Shown one piece after another: positions 45,590 to 53,366 of a stretch of DNA of 64,000 nucleotides. Where the stretch lies: positions 1-64,000 of the forward strand of contig NZ_NFKS01000008.1 of NCBI RefSeq assembly GCF_002160515.1. The letters run 5' to 3'. Within the stretch, counting starts at the first letter, position 1; every line of letters begins with the position of its first letter. The position numbers and the translations under genes were made by a program. The DNA comes from Anaeromassilibacillus sp. An172. Lineage in GTDB: Bacteria > Bacillota > Clostridia > Oscillospirales > Acutalibacteraceae. The notes below the pieces were generated by a model, which worked only from the letters and a program-made list of their open reading frames with translations, made no database searches and was not told where the DNA came from.

Positions 45590-46170
45590 TTTATATCCGA
45601 CCTGCAAAGGTCGGATATAAAAATTAACTTCCGTTTCAGGTCGGGCGAAACGTTTTTTATTTCTGCCTTGCAGAACTTTGTTTTAGAAATAAACGTCATT
45701 ACAAGACGGGCGAAACGTTATGTTGGGTGACTGGGAGTGGCTCGCTCTCATTTGGATTGGCATTTTATTTATGCTCGACCAAACATTTGATAATTCTAAA
45801 AAGAAAACCCTAACCGTAGGGGCGGATATGTTAATTCGCCTCTACGACGAATAATTCTATAAAAGAAAATTAAAAACAAAGTTAAATGAGAGCGAACCAT
45901 TCCGAAGACTGCGGAAAAGGTCTCGCCCGGCGGAAAACAGAAGTTTATTTTTATGTGTGGGTTAAGCCGCCGGATAGAAAAAAATCGCCCGACCTGTGCA
46001 GGCGTTGATTTATTAAATAAACCTTTGCAGGTCGGATAGAAAAAAATCGCCCGACGGAAAACGGAAGCTGATTTTTAGCAGGAAGTGAAGCCGTCGGACA
46101 AGAAAAAAGCAAAGTTTAAACCGCCGCATGGCGGAGGTTTTCAAATAGATGAACCTTTCCAAGGCGGAGC
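45590..46170. repeat. Intergenic hairpin repeat cluster 9 (most stem variants, both orientations)
   Basis: It fills the hydG-hydF gap. On plus: CCGACCTG 45597-45604 with CAGGTCGG 45637-45644, and a decayed copy CTGCCTTG 45663-45670 with CAAGACGG 45702-45709. E elements (CGTAGGGGCGGATATG...CGCCTCTACG) lie near 45814-45850. On minus: CCGGCGG 45927-45933 with CCGCCGG 45967-45973; CCGACCTG 45989-45996 with CAGGTCGG 46028-46035; CCGACGG 46051-46057 with CCGTCGG 46091-46097; and a short CCGCC/GGCGG hairpin near 46121. It shows the widest range of covarying arms in the window. Confidence 0.88.
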
Positions 46171-46194
46171 TAAAAAATAGAGGTGAATTTAAAA

Positions 46195-47415
46195 ATGGGA
46201 TTGAATAATACACCTAATGCCGATAGAGTTCATATAGGTATATTCGGCAGAAGAAATGCGGGAAAATCAAGCGTTATAAATGCGGTTACTGGACAGAACC
46301 TAGCCATTGTTTCCGAAGTTTTGGGAACAACAACCGACCCGGTCTATAAGGCTATGGAAATTCTACCTTTAGGCCCTGTTGTGCTTATAGATACCCCGGG
46401 ACTTGACGACGTGGGAGAACTGGGCGAGCTGAGAGTTCAAAAGGCTTTTCAGGTGCTCAATAAAACAGATATCGCATTGCTGATTTTAGATGTAAACAGC
46501 GGCTTTTCAAAGGAAGAAGAAAAGCTTTTAGAGCTTGTAAAGGCAAAAAATATCCCCTTTGTGGCAGTGCTCAATAAAACAGATATAGCCAAAGAGGATA
46601 AAATAAAGGAATTTGAAAAGCTTTTAAAGGATAAATATAATATTGAAAATGTGGTTTCAGTGAGCGCAGAGAAAAAAGACGGTATTTTTGAACTGAAAGA
46701 AAAAATAGCTTCACTGAATACAGAAAAGGAGAAGTCACCTATAATTTCAGATTTAGTCTGTCCGGGAGAAACAGCGGTGCTGGTTGTGCCTATAGACGAG
46801 TCTGCGCCTAAAGGCAGACTTATTCTGCCGCAGCAGCAGACTATAAGGGACTTGCTTGATAACAACGCTATGGCGGCGGTTACTCAGGTTACAACCTTGG
46901 CAAAAGCCCTTGAAAGCTTTAAAGAGCCTCCAAAGATTGTTGTAACAGACAGTCAGGCTTTTAAAGAGGTTGCAAAAATCGTTCCGGAGAACGTTCCACT
47001 CACATCATTTTCAATTCTTTTTGCACGCCATAAGGGAGAGCTTTCAACCCTCGTAAATGGCGTAAAGGCTATGGATAATCTTAAGGACGGGGATACCGTT
47101 CTTATTTCCGAGGGATGCACACATCATAGACAGTGCAACGATATCGGAAGTGTTAAAATCCCCAATGCGGTGAGAAAATACACTGGAAAAAATCTCAATT
47201 TTGAGTTTACCTCAGGGGGAGAATTTCCACTTGATTTAAGCAAATACAGCCTTATTATCCACTGCGGCGGATGTATGCTCAACGAAAGAGAAATGAAATA
47301 TAGAATAGCCTGCGCAAACGATGCAGGTATTCCTATGGTGAATTACGGAGTGCTTTTGGCTCAGGTAAACGGAATTTTAAAGAGAAGCCTTGAGCCGGTG
47401 GAAAAGGATATTTGA
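46195..47415 (+). CDS. hydF: [FeFe] hydrogenase H-cluster maturation GTPase HydF
   Basis: The 406-residue scaffold protein has a Ras-like GTPase domain (P-loop GRRNAGKSS near residue 21, DTPGLDD, NKTD), a dimerisation middle domain, and the C-terminal Fe-S cluster site made of CTHH and HCGGC. HydF assembles and carries the H-cluster precursor to HydA. The ATG lies nine bases after AGAGGTG. It has its own position after the repeat cluster, so it may have its own promoter; none is clear. Confidence 0.93.
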   Translation: MGLNNTPNADRVHIGIFGRRNAGKSSVINAVTGQNLAIVSEVLGTTTDPVYKAMEILPLGPVVLIDTPGLDDVGELGELRVQKAFQVLNKTDIALLILDVNSGFSKEEEKLLELVKAKNIPFVAVLNKTDIAKEDKIKEFEKLLKDKYNIENVVSVSAEKKDGIFELKEKIASLNTEKEKSPIISDLVCPGETAVLVVPIDESAPKGRLILPQQQTIRDLLDNNAMAAVTQVTTLAKALESFKEPPKIVVTDSQAFKEVAKIVPENVPLTSFSILFARHKGELSTLVNGVKAMDNLKDGDTVLISEGCTHHRQCNDIGSVKIPNAVRKYTGKNLNFEFTSGGEFPLDLSKYSLIIHCGGCMLNEREMKYRIACANDAGIPMVNYGVLLAQVNGILKRSLEPVEKDI

Positions 47416-47452
47416 TTAACAGAAAATTACCATACACGTTATCCTATAAAAT

Positions 47453-47489
47453 AAACCGTTACCGGCAGTTAATCTGCCGGTAACGGTTT
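47453..47489. terminator. Bidirectional terminator between hydF and the DUF6062 gene
   Basis: Perfect arms around CCGTTACCGGCAG and CTGCCGGTAACGG, with A-rich and T-rich flanks. Confidence 0.88.
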
Positions 47490-47491
47490 GT

Positions 47492-48187
47492 TTATTTTGT
47501 TTGGAAATCCATGGGGCCGTTTAAAAAGACTGCGCTTCGTTCTATGGAGTCTTTGGAATTTTTAAAATCTCCTCCGGCGTTTCGGTAATCAAACATACTG
47601 CAAAAATGGGTGACGTCTCCTTTAAGCTCTTTTAAATGGTTCAGAGTTATTCTTTTTGTCACCTCAGCAAATTCCAGAAAATCTTTTTTGCCAAGAATAT
47701 CTCCGGCAGTTTTTATCATGGCTGAATAGTGCTCAAGACAGAAAAAAGGCTGGGCGGAATAAAGCTTTTTAAAGCTCTCATCTTTTACAAAAAGCTTTGC
47801 GGTGGTTTCCATAGCTCTTTGTAAATCCTCGGAAACATTTTGGCAGATAAAACAGGAATGGAAAAGCTTTTCACACTGGGCGGCTTCCCCTTTGATTTTT
47901 TTCACGTTTTCCTCTTCTTTAAAACAGTTGTCAATAATGTACTGCAAGTGACTTTCCAAAATAAGTGCGTTTGAAAGCCTTCCCCCTATTTCAAACATAA
48001 GCTGCAAATGATGCTTGCAAAAGCCTGTTTTATTTGTTTCAATTCTCACAGTAGGCTCCATTTTGGCGTCGCCGGTTATGTAGCGGGCGTAGCTTTCCTC
48101 CAGCTTTTTCTCAAGACGGCAGAAAGGACAGCCATCCTTTTCAATAAATACGTCGGTTACAGGAATTGTGCATATTGTCTGTTTCAT
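47492..48187 (-). CDS. DUF6062 family protein
   Basis: The 231-residue soluble protein has four Cys motifs: CPFC near residue 18, GFCKHH, CFIC and FFCLEHY. The spacing of Cys-His pairs looks like repeated metal-binding sites, possibly redox or zinc. The family is frequent in Clostridia and has no known role. The ATG (MKQTICTIPV) is six bases after AAGGGTG. It ends at a shared terminator. Confidence 0.75.
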   Translation of the reverse strand: MKQTICTIPVTDVFIEKDGCPFCRLEKKLEESYARYITGDAKMEPTVRIETNKTGFCKHHLQLMFEIGGRLSNALILESHLQYIIDNCFKEEENVKKIKGEAAQCEKLFHSCFICQNVSEDLQRAMETTAKLFVKDESFKKLYSAQPFFCLEHYSAMIKTAGDILGKKDFLEFAEVTKRITLNHLKELKGDVTHFCSMFDYRNAGGDFKNSKDSIERSAVFLNGPMDFQTK

Positions 48188-48272
48188 TTTTTCACCCTTT
48201 CCCCTATATTTTTCCTTGATTATATAAAAAAGGCACATGAGAAATCATGTGCCGCTTTTATAAAAAGTAATA

Positions 48273-49160
48273 TTACTTGATTATTTCTTTTTTCATGAAA
48301 TTGCCTGGGTTTGTCTGGATATCTCCCTTAGCACGGAATCTCTTTCTGTACTGTTCAGGCTGAAGTCCTGTGTTCTTCTTGAAGCACTGAGAGAAATAAG
48401 AAGGTGAAGAGAAGCCTGTGAAACCGGCAATCTGTGCGATTGAGTAGTTGCTGGAAACCAAAAGGTTCTTACATTCGTCAATTCTTTTGCTGATGAGGTA
48501 GTTTATAGGCGAAATCTTATAGTCTTCTGAGAATGCGTGTGAAAGATAATATTTGTTAACCTTAGCAACTTCTGCAAGCTCGTCCAAAGTGATGGACTCA
48601 CGGAAGTTTTCGTCAATATATCTTTTTGCTGTGCGGCATGCACGGTTAACGCTCTTGGAATTATCAAGAGTAAGGCTGTAGTTTGCCTTTCTGATTATGT
48701 TGATAATAAGAAGTTCGAGTAAATCCTGGCATACAGTTGTCTTATATGGTGTATCTTTATCCATTTCGGACTGCAAAAGCTTGAGATATGTTTCAACAAC
48801 CTCTCTGTCCTTTTTATAATGGATATGAGTATAGTCGTCGTTTGAGTTAGGATTGTCGAAGCAGAAAGCAATTCCGTCAACACCTACAAAAACATATTCA
48901 AAATCTTCACCGGAAAGAGTTTTTTCTGTATGTGAAACACCTGGATTTATAATAACGAGATCGCTTTCCTCAACTGTAAATTCTGTGTCCTCAACTTTAA
49001 CAACACCTTTGCCGCTTGTCACATAGAAAAACTCGGCAAAATAATGTGAATGAAGTGTGCTGTGCCAGTCGTTGCCGTATTTGGATTTTCCTACATAAAG
49101 TAATCTTGCGTCCAAATGTTCAGTAGTAGTGTGGTCAATTGTGTAAAGTTCGTTGCTCAA
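48273..49160 (-). CDS. AraC family transcriptional regulator
   Basis: The 295-residue protein has an N-terminal cupin sensor domain (about 1-160, with SHYFAEFFYVTSGKG) and a C-terminal double helix-turn-helix (about 185-285; SPSYFSQCFKKNTGLQPEQYR). Such proteins activate sugar genes. It is transcribed away from the ABC importer-phosphorylase operon and is its likely regulator, which is inference from position. Confidence 0.9.
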   Translation of the reverse strand: MSNELYTIDHTTTEHLDARLLYVGKSKYGNDWHSTLHSHYFAEFFYVTSGKGVVKVEDTEFTVEESDLVIINPGVSHTEKTLSGEDFEYVFVGVDGIAFCFDNPNSNDDYTHIHYKKDREVVETYLKLLQSEMDKDTPYKTTVCQDLLELLIINIIRKANYSLTLDNSKSVNRACRTAKRYIDENFRESITLDELAEVAKVNKYYLSHAFSEDYKISPINYLISKRIDECKNLLVSSNYSIAQIAGFTGFSSPSYFSQCFKKNTGLQPEQYRKRFRAKGDIQTNPGNFMKKEIIK

Positions 49161-49462
49161 TAAGATAACCTCCTCTTAAATATAACTTAAATTAAGACAA
49201 AAAAGAAACATGCCTACTCATCATCACGATAATTTTAACATATTATATATCTCTTTGCAAGTAGGAAATATGTGTAAAAAAACAGAACTTTATGTGAACA
49301 AATTAACAACTGGATTGTGCCATGTATACAATAAAATTTCTTGATTTTGCATAAAAAACAAACTTTTGGACTTGTGGGTATAAAAAAAGGCGTTTAAATC
49401 AAAAATTATTATAAAAATTAACGAAAAAAGCAATAAAAAAATAGTAAACTGCAAGAAACTTA

Positions 49463-49490
49463 TTGAAATTATTTCTGTATGAGGTATACT
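49463..49490 (+). promoter_or_regulatory. Promoter of the galacto-/lacto-N-biose operon
   Basis: TTGAAA (49463-49468), 16 bases, TATACT (49485-49490). In the leader a GATAGGC...GCCTGTC hairpin (about 49504-49526) and GCCCGGTTGGGC with an A/T tail (about 49545-49565) precede the first gene. Elsewhere the 49161-49593 gap is strongly AT-rich; AraC sites are likely there but I could not fix any. Confidence 0.7.
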
Positions 49491-49593
49491 ATGGAATGTA
49501 AAGGATAGGCGGCATACGTGCCTGTCTTTTGTCATTGCAGACTGCCCGGTTGGGCAAAATTTTTATTCATTTTCAGAAAGGATGAAATCAGTC

Positions 49594-50985
49594 ATGAAAA
49601 AGGTATTGGCAATGATTCTGTCAGTTCTCATGGTTGCTTCTCTCGCAGCTGGCTGCGGCGGCAACACAGATACTACAGAAGGAACAACAGATCCAACTGC
49701 TACAAGTGAAGGCGGCAACGCAGAAGTAAGCGGTACAATCGTTGTAAAGGCTATCGAAACAGCATACGGCGCAGATATGTGGAACGAAATCAAAGATGCT
49801 TTCGAAGCAGCATATCCTGGCACAACAGTTGAGCTCGAGGTTAGCAAGACTCTTGAGACAACTCTTGCAAACGAAATCCAGGCAGGTAACTATCCTGACG
49901 TTGTTCACCTTGCAACAAACCGTGACGCTAAGATTACAGAGAATATGATCAACAACATGCAGCTCCGTGACCTCACAGGCGTTCTTTCCCTCACAAACCC
50001 AGGTGAGGACAAAACAGTAGGCGACAAGATCATCGAAGGATTTACAGAGACAAACGCTACAAATCCATACGGCGATGGTAAAACATACCTCATGCCAATG
50101 TTCTACAGCCCATGCGGCATCTTCTACAGCGCAAACCTCTTCGAGGAAAAGGGCTGGACAGTTCCAACAACATGGGACGAGATGTGGGAACTCGGCGACA
50201 AGGCTAAGGAAGAAGGAATCTCCCTCTTCACATACCCAACAACAGGTTACTTCGATGCTTTCATGTTTGCACTTCTCGCATCAACAGATAAGGGCATCGA
50301 CCTCTACAACGACGTAACTTCCTTCAAAGAGGGCGTTTGGGATACAGAGGAAGCAAGACAGGTACTCGACGTTATCGCAAAGCTTGCTACATACACAGAG
50401 CCAACAACAACAGAGAACGCTAACGACATCGACTTCTCTAAGAACCAGCAGCTCGTTATCGACGGCAAAGCACTCTTCTGCCCTAACGGCACATGGCTCC
50501 CAGGTGAGATGGCTGACTCTACTCCAGAAGGTTTCGTATGGGGCATGACAGCTGTTCCAGCAGTTTCTGCTGACAAGAACCCAACATCCTTCACATTCCT
50601 CGAGCAGATCTGGAGCCCGCAGGGTGCTAAGAACACAGCTGGCGCAGATGCTTTCATCGCATTCATGTATTCAGATGCAGCTATCGATATCTTTGCTAAG
50701 TACGGCGCAGTTCAGCCAGTAGCAGGTATCGCTGACAAGCTCGAAGGCGACAACAAGACATTCTACAGCATCTATGATAACGGTGCAACAGCAGTTATGG
50801 GTGGCTTCGTAGCTACAACAGACGCTGGTGTAACACCTGCAGATGCATACTTCACACCAGTTAACCAGCTCGTTGCAGGCGACATCACAGTTGACGAGTG
50901 GCTCGCAGGTATTAAGGATGCTAACACAGCTCTCGGCGCAGCAGTAATTTCTGCTAGCGAAGAGGCTACTGATGCAGCAGCTTAA
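49594..50985 (+). CDS. Sugar ABC transporter substrate-binding lipoprotein
   Basis: The 463-residue protein has a lipoprotein signal (MKKVLAMILSVLMVASLAAGC, Cys21) followed by a low-complexity spacer and a MalE-type solute-binding fold. It sits outside the membrane and captures the sugar for the two permeases downstream. The third codon positions are markedly C-rich and A-rich, consistent with high expression. The ATG is 11 bases after AGAAAGGA; an in-frame ATG four codons upstream overlaps that site. Confidence 0.93.
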   Translation: MKKVLAMILSVLMVASLAAGCGGNTDTTEGTTDPTATSEGGNAEVSGTIVVKAIETAYGADMWNEIKDAFEAAYPGTTVELEVSKTLETTLANEIQAGNYPDVVHLATNRDAKITENMINNMQLRDLTGVLSLTNPGEDKTVGDKIIEGFTETNATNPYGDGKTYLMPMFYSPCGIFYSANLFEEKGWTVPTTWDEMWELGDKAKEEGISLFTYPTTGYFDAFMFALLASTDKGIDLYNDVTSFKEGVWDTEEARQVLDVIAKLATYTEPTTTENANDIDFSKNQQLVIDGKALFCPNGTWLPGEMADSTPEGFVWGMTAVPAVSADKNPTSFTFLEQIWSPQGAKNTAGADAFIAFMYSDAAIDIFAKYGAVQPVAGIADKLEGDNKTFYSIYDNGATAVMGGFVATTDAGVTPADAYFTPVNQLVAGDITVDEWLAGIKDANTALGAAVISASEEATDAAA

Positions 50986-51094
50986 TCTTAATTAGAATGA
51001 GAACAAAAGTCGCTCAAAGCGATTTATCCCCAATCTAAATAGATTTAAGTGGTATAAATAAACTTACCATGCGACTTTAATGTGGATCTATCAA

Positions 51095-51121
51095 GCGGTG
51101 GGCAGTTTGTCTGCCCGCCGC
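51095..51121 (+). promoter_or_regulatory. Hairpin between binding-protein and permease genes
   Basis: GCGGTGGGCAG and CTGCCCGCCGC close over TTTGT and are followed by only a weak T-run. It could stabilise the binding-protein mRNA or partly terminate, making the binding protein more abundant than the permeases. The rest of 50986-51155 shows nothing definite. Confidence 0.75.
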
Positions 51122-51155
51122 ATTTTCATTAAATAACCGATAGGAGAAATGCAGC

Positions 51156-52049
51156 ATGAAAAAAAGTGGCGGTAGAGGTCTGTTTGTCGGACTGTGCATT
51201 ATCCCGACAACAGTGTTGTTTACATTATTCATGGTTGTACCTACATTGGAAGTTTTTTATTACTCCTTCTTCGGCGGATTCAGTAAATATAACATTACAA
51301 GCAAAAGTTTTGTAGGCTTCCAGAACTACATAGATTTGTTTACAAATTCAACAATTGCTCCGAAGTTTATAGGCACATTCCAGAACACAATTCTTCTTAT
51401 AGTACTTGTTACTATCATTACATTTGCATTTGCACTTGTATACGCAGGTATTCTCAGCAGAGAAAAAATTAAAGGTCAAAATTTCTTCAGAATTATATTC
51501 TACATCCCAAATATACTTTCTGTAGTTGTTATTTCATCAATCTTCTTTAACGTAGTATACGATTCAGACATCGGTATACTCAACAGTATCACAAGCCTCT
51601 TTGGCTTTACAGTTCAGTGGAAATCAGGCAATGAGGTTGTTATCTTCAGCCTTGCAATTGCTATGATTTGGCAGGCAATCGGTTACTACATGGTTATGTA
51701 CATGTCAAGTATGGCAGCCATTCCAGAGAGTATTTATGAAAGTGCAAACCTTGAAGGTGCAAGCCGCGTAAGAGTATTCTTCCAGATTACAATTCCACTT
51801 GTATGGACAAATATCCGTACAACACTTACATTCTTCATCATTTCTACAATCAACTTGAGCTATCTGTTTGTTCGTGCTATGTATGGCTCAAGAGCTCCTG
51901 AAAGTACATATGTTCTTCTCTACTACATGTATGAAAAGACACAAGACTATGGTCGTGCAATGGCAATAGGCGTTATCACGTTCTTGTTCTCATTCCTCCT
52001 TGCAGGTATTGTTAATGCGGTAACAAAGCGTGAGATTCTTGAATTCTAA
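51156..52049 (+). CDS. Sugar ABC transporter permease (MalF type)
   Basis: The 297-residue protein has six transmembrane helices and the EAA loop ESANLEGASRVRVFFQITIPL (about residue 195-215) that contacts the ATPase. It pairs with the next permease. No ATPase is encoded in the operon; a shared MsmK-like ATPase elsewhere is likely. The ATG follows ATAGGAG. Confidence 0.92.
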   Translation: MKKSGGRGLFVGLCIIPTTVLFTLFMVVPTLEVFYYSFFGGFSKYNITSKSFVGFQNYIDLFTNSTIAPKFIGTFQNTILLIVLVTIITFAFALVYAGILSREKIKGQNFFRIIFYIPNILSVVVISSIFFNVVYDSDIGILNSITSLFGFTVQWKSGNEVVIFSLAIAMIWQAIGYYMVMYMSSMAAIPESIYESANLEGASRVRVFFQITIPLVWTNIRTTLTFFIISTINLSYLFVRAMYGSRAPESTYVLLYYMYEKTQDYGRAMAIGVITFLFSFLLAGIVNAVTKREILEF

Positions 52050-52068
52050 GAAAGGAGCGGATTAAATT

Positions 52069-52947
52069 ATGAAAAATACCATTCTCAAAGAGCGTATAGT
52101 AAAAGTTATAATTTATCTCGCTCTTATCATTTTCGCACTTATTATCATTGTTCCTGTGCTCTGGGTTTTCCTGGCAGCGTTCAGACCTAACAGTGATTTC
52201 CGTGGCGAAACAGCAATGACAAGCCCTTGGTCACTTCCAAGTGAATTTAGATTTGACAACTTTGTAGAAGCTTGGACAACAGCTAAAATGGGAGATTACT
52301 TCCTTAACTCTGTAATTGTTACAGCAGTTGCTCTTGCATTGCTTCTCGTTCTTGCAATCCCGGCATCTTATGTTCTTGCAAGATTTAAGTTCCCGGGTAA
52401 GAAAATACTTAACACAGCTCTCATGGGCGGATTGTTTGTTAACGTATCTTACATCGTTGTTCCGATTATGCTCCTTCTTTTGAGCTTCGACAGAGCAATC
52501 GGCATGACATTCTTTATGAACAACAAGTTCATACTTGCAGTAGTACTTGCATCAACAGCTTTGCCGTTTACAATTTATCTTCTCGAAAGCTATTTTGTTA
52601 CTATCCCTACAGCTTTCGAAGAAGCAGCATATGTTGACGGTGCAGGTTACTTTAAGACAATGTTCAGCATTATGATTCCAATGGCAAAGCCAAGTGTTAT
52701 CACAGTTATTCTGTTTAACTTCCTTGCTTTCTGGAACGAGTACATCGTATCAATTACATTGCTCTCCGGAGACAACGTAACATTGCCGGTTGGTATTATG
52801 AACCTTTCACAGGCTTCACAGTCAAAGGCAGAATACGGACGTATGTACGCTGGACTTGTATTGGTAATGCTTCCGGTTCTCATCCTCTACATGTTTGTTC
52901 AGAAGAAACTTACACAGGGTATGACCGCCGGCGGTGTTAAGGGTTAA
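52069..52947 (+). CDS. Sugar ABC transporter permease (MalG type)
   Basis: The 292-residue protein has six helices and the EAA loop EEAAYVDGAGYFKTMFSIMIP. It forms the heterodimeric channel with the preceding permease. The ATG is preceded by AAAGGAG, 19 bases after the previous stop. Confidence 0.92.
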   Translation: MKNTILKERIVKVIIYLALIIFALIIIVPVLWVFLAAFRPNSDFRGETAMTSPWSLPSEFRFDNFVEAWTTAKMGDYFLNSVIVTAVALALLLVLAIPASYVLARFKFPGKKILNTALMGGLFVNVSYIVVPIMLLLLSFDRAIGMTFFMNNKFILAVVLASTALPFTIYLLESYFVTIPTAFEEAAYVDGAGYFKTMFSIMIPMAKPSVITVILFNFLAFWNEYIVSITLLSGDNVTLPVGIMNLSQASQSKAEYGRMYAGLVLVMLPVLILYMFVQKKLTQGMTAGGVKG

Positions 52948-52958
52948 TAATAAACTGC

Positions 52959-53000
52959 AAAGGAGGTTTTGGTTATATCTCTCTTTGAGCAGATATAACA
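52959..53000 (+). promoter_or_regulatory. Ribosome site bridged to the next start by a hairpin
   Basis: AAAGGAGG (52959-52966) lies 34 bases before the nearest usable start. The gap contains GTTATATCT (52972-52980) and AGATATAAC (52991-52999), a perfect nine-pair stem with a ten-base loop. Looping it out leaves six bases between the ribosome site and the TTG at 53001, or twelve to the ATG at 53007. Confidence 0.7.
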
Positions 53001-53216
53001 TTGATTATGGAATCTAAGAAAATTATAAGCACAATAATCGGTATTGTAGCATTTATTGTTGGTATGGTTTTAATTTTCGTAGGACGTAACGTAGCAGATA
53101 TCGGACACCTTATAATGCAGTTTGTAGGTTTGTTTATTCTGCTTGGTCTTCTCTTTGTGTACAACAAAAGATGGACAAAATACGATGTTAAACCTGTTAA
53201 AAAAAATAAAAAATAA
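53001..53216 (+). CDS. Small membrane protein of the sugar importer operon (DUF6903-like)
   Basis: The protein has 71 residues from the TTG (69 from ATG 53007). There are two membrane helices (about 8-27 and 36-54) and a basic tail (YDVKPVKKNKK). Small proteins of this kind, which I assign tentatively to DUF6903, sit beside carbohydrate permeases in Clostridia and may be transporter subunits or modulators. The start is uncertain because the ribosome site is separated from it by a hairpin. Confidence 0.7.
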   Translation: MIMESKKIISTIIGIVAFIVGMVLIFVGRNVADIGHLIMQFVGLFILLGLLFVYNKRWTKYDVKPVKKNKK

Positions 53217-53260
53217 TATTGGGCAAAATATGCCGGTATAACTGTGCATATTTGCGATGA

Positions 53261-53297
53261 TGTATGTCCGCCACTGCGTAGCAGCGACGGGCATACA
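53261..53297 (+). promoter_or_regulatory. Hairpin upstream of the GH112 phosphorylase gene
   Basis: TGTATGTCCG pairs with CGGGCATACA (one G-U), with an inner CTGC/GCAG stem over GTA. There is no T-run, so processing or stabilisation is more likely than termination. Confidence 0.65.
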
Positions 53298-53366
53298 GTT
53301 GTACCTAAAGGGTTGATTGCAGATTTTTTCTGTAAACATATATTTGTTTGAAAGGAAATTAAACTT

